Shown: piece by piece, positions 21,652-31,862 of the stretch
Numbering within the stretch: the stretch's first letter is position 1
Layout: each line of letters begins with the position of its first letter
Assembly (NCBI RefSeq): GCF_963678635.1
Contig: NC_087067.1
Span: 55,734,456 to 55,798,455, forward strand
Direction of reading: 5' to 3'
Length of the DNA: 64,000 nt
DNA from: Symsagittifera roscoffensis
Lineage: Eukaryota; Xenacoelomorpha; Acoela; Convolutidae
Notes under the pieces: model-generated
Told to the model about the DNA's origin: nothing
Databases searched by the model: none
What the model saw: only the letters and a program-made list of their open reading frames with translations
Position numbers and translations under genes: made by a program

Positions 21652-22430
21652 AAACTTGCACGTAGTCTTGCTCTAAGCTTAACGAAATCAACGCATCCTT
21701 GCATCGGTCTGAAGTCACAATCACCCAAGAAGATCCATGATCAACGAGACCAACATTTAAAACACGAACAAACGATCTTCTACGCTTTACCCAAAACACT
21801 ACATCTCTCCTCTCTTCAAGAATTCACTGCTCAAATCTCTAAAAGAAAACTACCTCACACGGAAAAGTCACACGGAAAAGCACTTCACGCGGAAAAGTCA
21901 AACTTCACACGGAAGAGTCAAAATTCATCTTGCACGTAGTCTCGCTCTAAGCTTAACGAAATCAACACATCCTTGCATCGGTCTAAAGTCTTGACACAAT
22001 CACTCAAGAAGATCTACGATCAACGAGACTCACATTTGAAACACGAACAAACGATCTTCTACTCTTTACCCAAAACACTATATCTCTCCTTTCTTCAAGA
22101 ATTCACTGCTCAAATCTCTAAATCTCTAAAAGAAAACTACCTCACACGAAAAAGTCGCACGGAAAAGCACTTCGCACGGAAAAGTCAAACTTCACATGGA
22201 AAAGTCAAACTTCATCTTGCACGTAATCTCGCTCTAAGCTTGACGAAATCAACACATCATTTCATCGGTCTCAAGTATTGATACATTCACCCAAGAAGAT
22301 CCACGATCAGCGAGACCCACATTTGAAACACGAACAAACGATCTTCTTCTCTTCATGCAAAACACTACATCTCTCCTCTCTTCAAGAAGTCACTGCTCAA
22401 ATCTCTAAAAGAAAATTGCCTCACCCGTCC
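21652..22430. repeat. Tandem repeat, three units of ~280 bp
   Basis: Units begin at CTTGCACGTAGTCTCGCTCT-like sequence near 21654, 21932 and 22216. Each includes AAGCTTAACGAAATCAAC, AACACGAACAAACGATCTTC and CACTGCTCAAATCTCTAAA. The first two units also carry short internal repeats of CACACGGAAAAGTCAAACTT. Small frames across it are repeat-derived. Confidence 0.85.
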
Positions 22431-22892
22431 TTCACTACAATAGACAATTAAAAACTAAAAGTTCTCTAAACTCCGGATGGGTGGAACAAGTTCTAAACTA
22501 GTATTAATAAACTAATTATATTACTGATAAGACTATCTCTATAAAATTTTACTTACTAACCAATCATATTCCATCACTAACATTGACACTTATTTGTAAG
22601 TGCTGAAACTACTTGTAGTTTCAGCACCGGAACAATTTGAATAAATCTTAGACTACAGATGTTCTCCTTCTGGATAAGCTCCAAGAACTAACTCGGAAAT
22701 ACCAGTATACACTAGATCTGTTGAGACTAGGAGATGTAAGAGTAAGATTAAGGTTGGTATTAGACTAAGAACTTGCACGAATCTGCCCGACCGAAAATAA
22801 GATAGCGTGACGAACAGACAGTGTATCTTGTCTGAAATTACTGTACGAGTGTGCTACCTCTGTCACAAAACTCACTAGTGTAAAAGGTTTTA
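22431..22892. other. Interval between tandem repeat and duplication copy B, nothing seen
   Basis: A+T-rich, without ORFs or repeats that I can relate to other parts of the window. TAAGTGCTGAAACTAC / GTAGTTTCAGCACC near 22601-22630 forms a small hairpin. Confidence 0.4.
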
Positions 22893-23214
22893 TCATATGA
22901 CGGTGGGCTCAAAATTATTAGAGGGACTTTGGACCGACTTAGGAGTATCCGAAACTAAAAACCCGGAAAGAGCACCCCTGTGGGGAGGGTAAGGTAGTAT
23001 AGTGCCATTTGCATTAGTATCATATAGACAGCACGTCAAGTCCCCCAAGTGATCCCAATATTATGACTGTATGTTTATGCTAGCCTTCAGTTTCACGCGC
23101 TTCTCTCAATCCAAATTGGAAACTAGTCTTTTTGGTTGGCATAGTCTTTCTTGGTCTTGCATCCCGTAAAAGTTCGATGAGTAATGCGGCATCATTTCTT
23201 TCCTCTTGCTTCAG

Positions 23215-23699
23215 TGCCAACCGCAGCAGCAGCAGAACAGAATGGAGAAGAGAAGGAGGGGGAGGAGGAGGAGGAGCTGACTCACAATGCAAACACAGGG
23301 GCCAAGTACTACACCATGGAGGAGATGGGGCCACACTCGACTGTGGGCTCCCTGTGGATAGTGGTGGATAATCTAGTGTATGACATCACCAACTTCACCC
23401 TCGAACACCCCGGCGGAAAGGAGATCCTGTTCGAGCAGGGCGGCCAGGACGCCTCCACCCCCTTCGAAGACGTCGGACACTCCAGCGACGCCAGGGAGAT
23501 GATGCGACAGTACCTCATAGGAGAAAAGCACCCCCAGGAACAGAAGAGGAAGAAGAAGCAGAAGGGCGGCTCAAATCGGGGATCCTCGGGTTCTGGGAGC
23601 AGCGCCGGCGACTCATCTGAACGCTCCTGGCTCAACCAGTTGTTTGTTGGCGTGGGGTTGGCGTTGGTGGGCGTGGCAGCATACACAACATTGTATTGA
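23215..23699 (+). CDS. Cytochrome b5, terminal exon copy B
   Basis: This has the same acceptor context (TTTCCTCTTGCTTCAG), phase and length (485 nt to the TGA) as copy A. Both heme-ligand motifs (HPGG and VGHSS) and the C-terminal anchor (FVGVGLALVGVAAY...TLY) are intact. Differences from copy A are few: the N-terminal acidic region (AAAEQNGEEKEG versus AGEENGEEKDG), a Lys instead of Glu after HPGG, EKHPQEQ versus EVHPRDQ, and small changes near the anchor. The open frame is preserved although many bases differ in the flanks, which suggests function. No first exon is seen between 20.97 and 22.9 kb, so the exon at 9160 would have to serve, or an unseen one. Confidence 0.8.
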
Positions 23700-25052
23700 A
23701 GTTTGACTGAATTAATGTGACTTAGACTATTATCTTGTTTTCCATTTTGAGGGCACAATGGACTTGAGTCTGGAATCTAATAGCTTGATGGGTTTATATT
23801 TGTATGTGTATGTACATTGTATTCATAATTCAGTTTTCCCTCTGGTTTTCAAGCTCACAGTTTATCTGCCCGTTTTTAATGCCTCGTTAATTATGCTGGT
23901 CAGTCAACTCAAGGCGCAAATGTGCCTTCTGTGTTCGCCTGAAAATTCTCAATTTCAGTTTTCCAAGTGTCAATGAGCGTAGTGATTACTCTTATATAGG
24001 TCGTGATGGTTTTTCTTTTTCTTTTAGAAAAAGTCTTAAATTTTAACCACACTCAAATTTGGTTTTCCGTGGTTTGAATTTATTTTTTTATTTCATTTGA
24101 TTTCAGTTTTTAAGAGATAGCCGAACTCCACTGTAGAGCAGCAAACGTGTAAAGGTCACGAAAATTGTAATCAACTTCTTGTTTCGAAAGTTGTATTTCA
24201 TTTTCAGGTTTCCCAGCGGAATAAAAATTTTACTTTTTGATTCAGTTTCTCAAATTGGATCAACTTTAGCAGAAAAGCGTCAATCGTGAAATGTTCTGGA
24301 TGTCCAAAGAGCTTCAAGGGCATCATTTTCTTGAAAATTCGAAGAGATTTTTCAAATAACAAGTCAGTGTTTTTTGACAGGTTTGATGATCTTCTGAATT
24401 TTTCATGCCTCAAGGATTCGACCCATCAGGAATTCGACCCACTACTATTTTAAGAATAGATACTCGCCATGCTTAAGATTTTTCAGCGCATTATTTTGAC
24501 ATGTTTAGAATTTTTGCACGTTTAAGCTATATCGTATATTGGAATGGATAGGAAATTTTACTGCTTGAGTTTGGTGTTTTTTTTTACACTTGGGACGCAA
24601 AGTGTATTAGTACGAACTTTCTTTTTTTTCCAATCCAAAATGCAAATAAAAAATAAAAGTGCTCTTTTTGGTGGGGCTTATGAATCCGTAGGTTGAGGCG
24701 GCAGTATATTATCATTTGTGCTTTGACATGGCATTAAAAAAAAAGTTAACACAGCTGATACATTTTTAATTCGTTAAATCAACCGAAAAAAGTTGTGTCT
24801 CAAACAACAGTACAAAGATCGATTTCAGAAGTTTTCCAACTCAATGTATCTCTTTTTTTTAAATGTATAGTTTGGTTTTATGCTTTGCAACCTAATAGCT
24901 ACAAAATTGTCTTTTTGTATTTGGTGCTACTTTTGCTACATCGACGCAATCTCATAGCTACATAATTGTCTTTTTATCTTTGGTGCTACATCGAGTTGGC
25001 AGTTTATTATCATATGTAGCTGCATTATTGATGGCTAGTTTTTGGGAATTTT

Positions 25053-25134
25053 AAGCATCTGTGGCTGAGTGGTTAATGCGGGAGACTCAAATTTGTTAGG
25101 TCGCAGTTTCTAGTTCGACACGTAGCGGAGTTTT
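25053..25134 (+). repeat. tRNA-like SINE head (copy in duplication B)
   Basis: GCATCTGTGGCTGAGTGGTT and TTTCTAGTTCGACACG are as in copy A at 18880-18960, with several substitutions. Confidence 0.55.
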
Positions 25135-26440
25135 TGCTGATTCGAATCTGATTTCTTCTTTTTTTTTACTCGATAGAGCTGCTTTTAGCTCGTGTTCTCG
25201 TGTTATTTTTTTGGTCGTGTTATTTTTTTGGTCGTCTTCTCGCCTCTGTGTGTCAAGTTTGAAATTAGCAACCCATCAGTGAGATGCTGTCAGGGTCACC
25301 CTATTAATGCGTTAGCGGAAATTTAGCCCGTCCTAGAAATCGTATACTTTATATGGCGTGTTGGGAGATGATTTTCACAAAAATATCTCAAATTTAACAG
25401 TAGTATACAAACGGTTAATGAGAAGTACATAGCTGGGCATCAACTTACCAATACGATAAATAGAAAAGCTAGCAAGGGACCAATATCAAAATTGTTCGAA
25501 TCTTGAAACAATTAGTCTCTCCTATGGTGAAACATGTAGGACGGTACCGATATGGCAACAACCCCCCCCCCAAAAATTGAATATAGGAAATTAATTTTAG
25601 GAAGTTACAGGACGGGTACTAGAGATAATTTGACCTGGGCTTGCAAAAATCTGCAAAAACCCGGGCTTGCCATGATGGGTAGGTTCGTTTTTTCTGCTTT
25701 CTCTGCTACCCTCCCAGAAGAACTATCTCGACAGAAAACTGCCCAACAACCCAGGTAGTTTTTCGACCACTTAGGAAAGAACCGCATGAGATTGGCAAAT
25801 TAAACAGCTTGGTTTAGAGGTGAAATTGGACGATCATAACTCAAATAAAAAACTAAAACTGCCATAACTAAAGCTATAAACAAAACTCAAATAAAAAACT
25901 GAATAGAGATTAACAAATTGCCCACCTTAAAAGAAACGAAAGATTACGATTTATGTAGATAGTTGGTTTGCATCAGAGTTGAGAACAGTGATTCTTGAAA
26001 CTAGTGATCAAAGTACCTCAAATAAATAGCGATCCGTAGGGAATCTATTAATTTTATCCGTAGTCATTCAAAGTACCTCAAAGGAATAGCGATCCATAGG
26101 GAATCTATTAATTTTATCCGGACGAACTGAGTACTTGATTGGAACTACCGTATGTAATTGGGTAATTACGATTCTCTAGAGAGATTGACAATCAATTAGT
26201 TGGGTTCGTTGGAAACTATGTTGCAATTAGGCAAATGTGCTGATGAATCGCTGACATTTTTCTTGGATTAGGTTATTGGATTACATTCAGGCCACTGAGA
26301 GCATTTTTATTTGGACGTTACTGTGAATTTATTCGTATCGAATTTTTTTGCGATCGTATTGAGTACACAGGACAGCCTTAAGAGCAGTACAAAAGGGGCA
26401 AGTAGGACAATATAGTACAGAATAATTGCCACCAACCTAA

Positions 26441-26562
26441 CCCTTTCGGGACTTTGAACAGTAGTGAATCTCGGTCGCCCAGCTGATTTCACTAACCATG
26501 GGTCCGTTTGTAGAGTCGTCAAGAGAGAGAAGGAACCTAGAGAAACAACCCCCTAAATCTAC
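26441..26562 (+). repeat. ~130-bp dispersed repeat, copy 2
   Basis: CCCTTTCGGGACTTTGAACA ... CTAAATCTAC. Same family as 576-708 and 26573-26693. It forms a direct tandem pair with the next copy and starts exactly at the right edge of the segmental duplication. Confidence 0.7.
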
Positions 26563-26572
26563 TTTGGCGCTT

Positions 26573-26693
26573 CCTTTCGGGATTGTGGATAATAGTGAAT
26601 CTCGTTCTCCCAGCTGATTTTATTACCTAAGGTCCACTTTGCTGTGCCGTTAAGGGAGAGAACGAACCTAGAGAAGCAGCTCTGTAAATCTAC
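26573..26693 (+). repeat. ~130-bp dispersed repeat, copy 3
   Basis: CCTTTCGGGATTGTGGATAA ... GTAAATCTAC. This copy resembles the copy at 576-708 more than its tandem neighbour does in the GAGAACGAACCTAGAGAA part. Confidence 0.7.
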
Positions 26694-26979
26694 CTTGGCG
26701 CCATATTCTGGATGGGCCATATTGTCGATTGTAGTTACCAAAGCATGCTGTAAGTGAACGAGACGGTTTGAAAATAAGAATAATAACAGAGAGCGTGTGT
26801 TGATGGTGGAGGCTGCAAAGGCAGTGGCAGTGGCAAATGCTCTTGACAGGCAGGAGATGTTTGGATTCGGAACGATCCGACCCGACCGCTTTCCCCCCAA
26901 CAGTTATCAGATATGGGTGGACTGGAGGAAACACTTTGCTTGGGTTGCAGAAGTCGAAAACCCATACTCACTTTGCTCT

Positions 26980-27011
26980 GGGGTTTTCGTTATTAACATA
27001 ACAAAAACCCC
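26980..27011. repeat. Hairpin at the end of the integrase relic
   Basis: GGGGTTTTCGTTAT and ATAACAAAAACCCC form 14-base arms (one mismatch) with a 4-base loop, extended outward by ACTCA/TGAGT. It overlaps the point where integrase similarity ends and may be a remnant of the element terminus or a terminator-like fold. Confidence 0.6.
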
Positions 27012-27017
27012 TGAGTG

Positions 27018-27641
27018 CTAAAGATGTTTGTACATTATACTCTTCAGCGTTCTAATGAAAAATTCCGCGGCACAGTTTCTGGATTTGCTGTGTGTATGAT
27101 AAACTTCCAATTTTTTTATCGGCGCAAAATATCGGCTCTTTTCCTTTATCTAACCATAGTTTAATTGAAGTAAAAAAAGGGCCTTCATTGTTGATAATTT
27201 TCAGAAAAGCATCTTTCACAGTTGTTGAATATCTGTTCTTTAGTGGTTGAACCCTCAAGTATCGACTCAAGAAGTCGACTGCAAGTAAAAAATATTTTGT
27301 ACCACTGTTCTCCTTTGCAGTATTATCCATTTAGGCAACGTCCATGGACCAAATATGGTTATTGCTCAAACTGACAACACCCAGACGTTTGTATTTGTAT
27401 TTATTTAGCTTGAATTTGGAATACGTAGATGAGGATTTCAAAAATTGGTCAACTTTTTTGCATTAAAGCCAACTTCACGAAGTTAGATTTTGAACACTTC
27501 CATATGCTGCCGGATGTGTCAGAGAGTAGTAAATTCCCCGTAAGAGCCGATCTTCTTGCTCCGACAACTGGGGTCGTTGATGTGATCTGTGTTCTTCGTC
27601 TTGCTCTCGATTACTCTCCCCTTCATAATTTTTGTTGTTAG
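27018..27641 (-). pseudogene. Polinton integrase (retroviral DDE type), broken
   Basis: An N-terminal part (RLLRGIYYSLTHPAAYGSV, about 27.58-27.53 kb) is followed, after frame changes, by VDQFLKSSSTYSKFKLN and HIWSMDVA, which holds the first catalytic Asp. An in-frame stop comes next, then ENSGTKYFLLAVDFLSRY and VQPLKN. WLDKGKE carries the second Asp, and FFIRTLKSIMYKHL (where ER..TLK is usual) ends the domain at a stop at 27018-27020. The order and spacing match integrases of Polintons. The enzyme would join element ends to host DNA. At least one stop and two frameshifts disable it, and the third catalytic residue is not clear. Confidence 0.75.
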
Positions 27642-27663
27642 TGCGTAACTGTTCCGTATCAAG

Positions 27664-28127
27664 TTATCGAGTTTTTAAGCCGAAACAAAATTTCAAAAGA
27701 TTTCCGTATTTGGGGTGCAACTTTTTGTCCTTTAATTGAAAATCTTTCATAAGTTTTACAGCGTAAATTTTTGGCTTCGTATCACCATTTGCTGCTGCCG
27801 ATGCAACCAAACCAAGTCTCACTATTTTATCAGACGTGTTTAGAAACCTGTCGGGATGATTGTCTTTCAGTTTTGAAATTTTCCGTATGCGCATACGTTT
27901 GTTGTGGTAGGCGCTTCTGGCTGATGTTGCAGTAGTAATTATGTGCTGTTCAAGCAGCGCAGGTTTCTCCTCTTTTTCCTCGCCCTGCTTTTCCTCTTTT
28001 TTTGCCTCCTCGACAAGTTGGGCGGTTCTGGTTGAGGTAGAATGCGATTTTTTTCCTTTGAGGCCTGAAGGCTAATTTTCTGCTGTTGTTGTTGTAGTTA
28101 ATTTGCAGGGATGAGGACGCATTTTTC
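27664..28127 (-). pseudogene. Unassigned Lys/Glu-rich ORF between ATPase and integrase
   Basis: From ATG 28127 the frame runs to a stop at 27664 with a single internal TAG after about 17 codons. Then come an acidic/basic coiled segment (EEAKKEEKQGEEKEEK) and a basic part (RMRIRKISKLKDNHPD) ending FCFGLKTR. No domain is recognised. Position inside the Polinton and strand agree with an element gene. A core or DNA-binding virion protein is conceivable but is only a guess. Confidence 0.35.
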
Positions 28128-28215
28128 GAGTTGCTGGGTTGTCATTTATCATTAATGGGATGAGGATGAGGAGGAAATGGAAGGGGCAATGATACTAACC
28201 TCTCCGACTCTAAAT

Positions 28216-29110
28216 TCAGCGCAGCGACCAATTTGTTGGGACAGGGGTTAGGTGGAATTGTGTGATCTGGATTGCTAATTGAATTTGATGAGTTGGAGCT
28301 GTTAAAAAACTTGTCAAGGTTCCTGTGACCCAATTTTTCTGCAGCTCTGGGGGTAAAAAGTAGAGCGTGGATCTATTTTCTCCTGTTTGACGACGATGAA
28401 GACAATTTCTCAGGGAGATACATTCGTCAGTTATATATGTACAAAAATGCAAAACATTGGGGCAAGAGGGTGTGAGATCAACCAAAAAGTGACTAAAGTT
28501 CTATAACAGTTTTGAATAAACTGAGTGCTGGCGCTTTCTAGCTCTGTACCAGGTGTTTTGAGTTATTTTCCAACGAGAAGAGGGTTTGTTAAAAAAATGG
28601 CAGTGTTTTTGTCAACTGACGCCAATTTTTCCCTGTTGATAAAGATTGTGTTTGATAAAAATGACAGATAAATCTTTGGGACGTCCCTATGTGGTTGATG
28701 TTGAAAAAATTTTCGTTGTAAAATTTCTTTACCAAAATCGTCAAAAATTATTAGAGTTTTCTTATTAGCAGAGTCTGTCTTGGAGATTTTTCTGTATGAT
28801 TTGATCTACAATAAAAGAATCTGAGGCTTCGACACTGCTTTTTTCATCGACACATACAAAAGTATTGGGGGCTTTAACATCTCGTTTAAAGTCGGAATAA
28901 ATTGTTTGCCACAAACGATAGATATGAACTACATGTTTAAAAAGTGGTTGAAATATACCATCGATTGGTTGAGTTAGCGTCACATGAAAATTCGCTCATT
29001 TGTGGGGATTATTTTGTTCCTTTGTTTTGTTCAAGTCACGCGCTGTCGTCTGTACATGAACGATGGCGATGTTGAAACTGGAGCTGGGAGTAAAAAACTC
29101 AAGCAAGTAG
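28216..29110 (-). pseudogene. Polinton FtsK/HerA-type packaging ATPase, broken
   Basis: Starting near 29.11 kb, FFTPSSSFNIAIV precedes a place where Walker A is expected, but GxxGxGKT is eroded to QTTARDLNKT. Frame 28983-28765 has FKHVVHIYRLWQTIYSDF. A frame change leads to KKTLIIFDDFGKE, a good Walker B, then SFLSNTIFINREKL, and TAIFLTNP, where N-A-HY-hydrophobic-K-N-P is usual. Frame 28485-28216 resumes with FLVDLTPSCPNVLHFCTY, like the family's C-terminal ...DLHPSTP... segment. In intact elements this ATPase is thought to package DNA into the capsid. Lost Walker A and several frame breaks make it inactive. Confidence 0.6.
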
Positions 29111-29119
29111 AAACTATTA

Positions 29120-29780
29120 TCAAATAGGCAGTCTTCTCTTCTCAATCTTAGGCACAGTGGCAAAACACACAAGGCAACGAGCATAGAGACAAAACTCATT
29201 TAAACGAAAAAATACAACGTCAAAGCCTTTTCTCCTACGGCAAAAAAAATTCCACTCGAATTCCACTGCAGCTGAAGCCTCAGTCTGTTTGGTCTTCCCC
29301 AACACTACTACTACTTCTGCTGCTAGTTTTTGCTCTGCGCGAAGGCGGTGGTAACAAATGACCTATAGTAGAAGATAAAATAGTAAAGTAAGTAGTATTT
29401 TCCTCGCAAATTTAAATGTTGCTGCTCGATCTACTTTGGGCCAACTTGAGAAGACACAAAAAGTCGAGAGATAGAATAACAAATATTTGAGCGAAAAAAG
29501 TGATTTGAGTTTGAGGTGGATTGTTGTGATCAACATCTTGCTGTCGTTGGTTTTCGTTCGTGGAACTAGTAGCTTTTAAACTTGCTGCTGCTGCAATTCG
29601 AGAAGAGGAAGCTGCTGATCTCTTTGTAGAAAAAAACCAAATGACCATTATTGTTTAAAATAAACAAATGATAAAAATTTTATCATTCAAAAAAATAACA
29701 GACAGTCCTTAGTAAGAGTTGTTGTGATACTTTGAAATCTTTTCTTCTCGTCACTTTTTTTCCTCTCCCTGCTTACTCAC
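29120..29780. other. Interval inside the Polinton with only weak ORFs
   Basis: Minus-strand frame 29412-29648 codes for 78 residues with an Ala/Ser-rich start and a hydrophobic segment (FFAQIFVILSLDFLCLL). It has no homologue I recognise and may be chance. Nothing else is supported. Confidence 0.25.
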
Positions 29781-29788
29781 CCACTCAC

Positions 29789-30232
29789 TCACTCTTTCTT
29801 CTCTTCCTCGATGACAACAGGCTTCTCTTTGTCTTTTTTCTTCTCGTCTTGGTCTCCTTCTTCTTGTTGTTCTCGTTCGCTCACTTGGCCCTCTTGTTGC
29901 AGCAACTGGATAATGTCGTCGCCGCCGTCGTCAATATTAATGTTTTTATTCGACGCCGTCATCACAATCATAGAAACTTGTCGCTCAAAAGATGTAGGAC
30001 ACGTAATTGTTTCTTCTTCTTCTTCTTCTTCTTCTTCTTCTTCTTCACCTTTTTCTTCTTCTTTCAATTCCACTGCTACTGTTATTATTAAACCGAGCAT
30101 ATCCGCAATCCAAGCACCCATATACATCACCCAAAATCTGGTAAATGGGTTGCTCAGCTGGCGGTGCGGCGGTCGGCTCGGGGGCGGGGCGGTCGGGCTC
30201 GCGGGCGAGGCGTTCGCCGACATGTTCTTCAT
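29789..30232 (-). CDS. Unassigned ORF: one membrane helix and a Glu-rich tail
   Basis: From ATG 30232 there are 147 codons without a break. The order is a Pro/Ala-rich start, NPFTRFWVMYMGAW with a hydrophobic run (IADMLGLIITVAVEL), a poly-Glu run encoded by a TTC microsatellite (+ strand 30010-30060), a Thr/Ile/Met region, and a Lys/Glu-rich end. The GC-rich first part contrasts with the A+T-rich surroundings. It may be an element-encoded membrane protein or a captured host exon. It is the only long unbroken minus-strand frame in this part. No family recognised. Confidence 0.4.
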   Translation of the reverse strand: MKNMSANASPASPTAPPPSRPPHRQLSNPFTRFWVMYMGAWIADMLGLIITVAVELKEEEKGEEEEEEEEEEEETITCPTSFERQVSMIVMTASNKNINIDDGGDDIIQLLQQEGQVSEREQQEEGDQDEKKKDKEKPVVIEEEKKE

Positions 30233-30246
30233 AATCAAGCAATGAA

Positions 30247-30410
30247 TCAGTCGGTCAGTCAGTCAGTCAGGACCTGAAAGGCAGGCATCAAAAGAGGGTA
30301 AACATCAACATTAACAGTTTAATCAAAGAAAACATAAGTGACTTGCTATAATATTGGTGGGTTTGGTAGTTGATTGTGGATCACAAGCACACACACACAC
30401 ACACACACAG
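30247..30410. repeat. Short (GTCA)n and (CA)n microsatellites
   Basis: TCGGTCAGTCAGTCAGTCAG lies at about 30249-30270 and a run of CA dinucleotides at about 30387-30409. Both lie in the space between the divergent ORFs at 30232 (minus) and 30493 (plus). Confidence 0.9.
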
Positions 30411-30492
30411 AGACTAGCCGCATGACTTGAGTTTAAATAGAAAATTGGAAAAAATCGATCAATTCTAACAGGCAAAAATTGATCAATTCTCT

Positions 30493-30918
30493 GTGAGAGA
30501 AAGATTGGGGACTGCTCCTCTCCCTATAAGACAACCGTTGGAGAGCCGACTTGGGAGATCGGTTGATCAGAGTCAGACTAGCTCCCAGACCGTGTCTAGG
30601 ACGAGTAACCCGCCCGCCACGGCAACTCCTACTTCGACAGCAAACGAATCGACGAGCGCTATGCCGGCGAAAGGACTTGAGCCAAGCAGCGTGCTGCTTT
30701 GGAACCGTCCAGACTCCAGCGGTTGGGGACAGAATAAGACGGACATGTCAGCGAAATTGAACAAGAGCACATTGACGTGTCGAGAGGATGCAAGAAGGGT
30801 GATCGGTGGAGATGGTCCCACAGTGTCGGGATTATATCGTATACAGGCCGTGGAATGGCTGTTAGCGGAACAGGAACAGTTTAGCTTTGATGTCAGGATC
30901 GACCTCATTGACGAGTAG
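30493..30918 (+). CDS. Unassigned 141-residue ORF opposite in orientation to the Polinton genes
   Basis: The plus frame is open for 141 codons. It has a Ser/Thr/Pro/Ala-rich first half, then SVLLWNRPDSSGWGQNK, a polar middle, and AVEWLLAEQEQFSFDVRIDL ending in a stop at 30916-30918. G+C content is above the neighbourhood and similar to the divergent ORF ending at 30232. The last 58 bases are repeated 144 bases downstream. The annotated start is not a clear ATG context; the first firm ATG is at 30661. No family recognised. An element accessory gene or an exon of an unrelated gene are both possible. Confidence 0.3.
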   Translation: MRERLGTAPLPIRQPLESRLGRSVDQSQTSSQTVSRTSNPPATATPTSTANESTSAMPAKGLEPSSVLLWNRPDSSGWGQNKTDMSAKLNKSTLTCREDARRVIGGDGPTVSGLYRIQAVEWLLAEQEQFSFDVRIDLIDE

Positions 30919-31149
30919 ATTAGGATGAAAGGTCCTGAGAGAAAGTATGAGAAGAAACCTCCTAATAAGATCTTAATTAACCAGACAAAGGTGCCGATTT
31001 TTCTGTTAGCAGAACAGGAGCAGTTTAGCTTTGATGTCAGGATCGACCTCATTGACGAGTAGATTAGAATCAAAGATCCTGAGAGAAAGTATGAAAAGAA
31101 ACCTCCTAATAAGATCTTAATTAACCAGGCAAAGGTGCCAATTTTTCTG
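30861..31149. repeat. Direct tandem duplication, 144-bp unit
   Basis: GTTAGCGGAACAGGAACAG (30861) recurs as GTTAGCAGAACAGGAGCAG (31005), and both copies continue through TTTGATGTCAGGATCGACC and CCTAATAAGATCTTAATTAA to GTGCC(G/A)ATTTTTCTG. The duplication carries the C-terminal codons and stop of the plus-strand ORF. Confidence 0.85.
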
Positions 31150-31605
31150 GGAAATTTTAATATTCAATTTAAAGAAATGATTGATTAAAATGAAACAACA
31201 ACACGAAGGATACCAGAATAAAGAAAAAATCGAGTCAGATTTGCGTCAGAGAAAACTACACTGTCATCGTCAAACGAGGCTCGCACCTCCATCTGATGAT
31301 GATGAATCTCCTGGTTGTTCATCGTGGACGCCACTACAGTTACCGCCGATGCAGAAGGCGCACGTAAGGATTTGGCTAATCGGCCAAAGGCAAACATTGC
31401 TGTTGACGTTGTGGTTTGTAGAAACAGCGTTAGTAGTTTTAGCAAAAAACCTACATCGTGGGTCCTGCACCAAAACATTGGCTTCTAATTACTTTCTTGT
31501 AAGGACATTTTGACTTTCAATCGATGCTGCTGCTGTTGTTAATGAATTCCATTGCCGCTATTCCCGTGATAAGAAAAATTGTAAGAGAATAACAAGATTC
31601 CGAGT

Positions 31606-31862
31606 ATTGGTTTGACTTCCCAAATTCGGCGCAGTTCGGAAGCATCCAACCTCAAAAGCAATTTACAATTTTTATCCACTACCGTCAAAATTTAACGCTG
31701 CTATCGTTTAATCGCTCGTCCTCGTCGCATGCAGCAAAAAACTCCAGAGTTGGGCAGCAGTTTCTATCCATCATGCTGTCACCAGCATTTTGTGACCATA
31801 TTCGTACAAAAAATTGGGGTGAAAGGGGAATAAGAGTCCTTGATCTGAAAAGAAATCATTAA
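31606..31862 (+). other. Open stretch without start codon, unassigned
   Basis: A plus-strand frame of about 80 codons (YWFDFPNSAQFGSI..., ...QQFLSIMLSPAFCDHI...) is bounded by stops and has no initial ATG. It is longer than usual for this composition and may be a fragment of an element gene. No family recognised. Confidence 0.2.

Larger units (their letters stand above)
22893..26450. repeat. Segmental duplication, copy B (contains second cytochrome b5 terminal exon)
   Basis: Collinear with 16743-20965 except for the ~710-bp segment missing here at about 25640-25670. The copy keeps the intron part before the splice acceptor, so it arose by DNA duplication and not by retroposition of an mRNA. 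Confidence 0.85.

Noticed and set aside
23215-23699. Copy B as a processed retrocopy
   Set aside because: Intron sequence before the acceptor and several kb of downstream DNA are duplicated as well.
29732-30245. Plus-strand Ser/Phe-rich ORFs at 29732-30091 and 29811-30245
   Set aside because: They are low-complexity shadows of the Glu-rich minus ORF caused by the TTC microsatellite.
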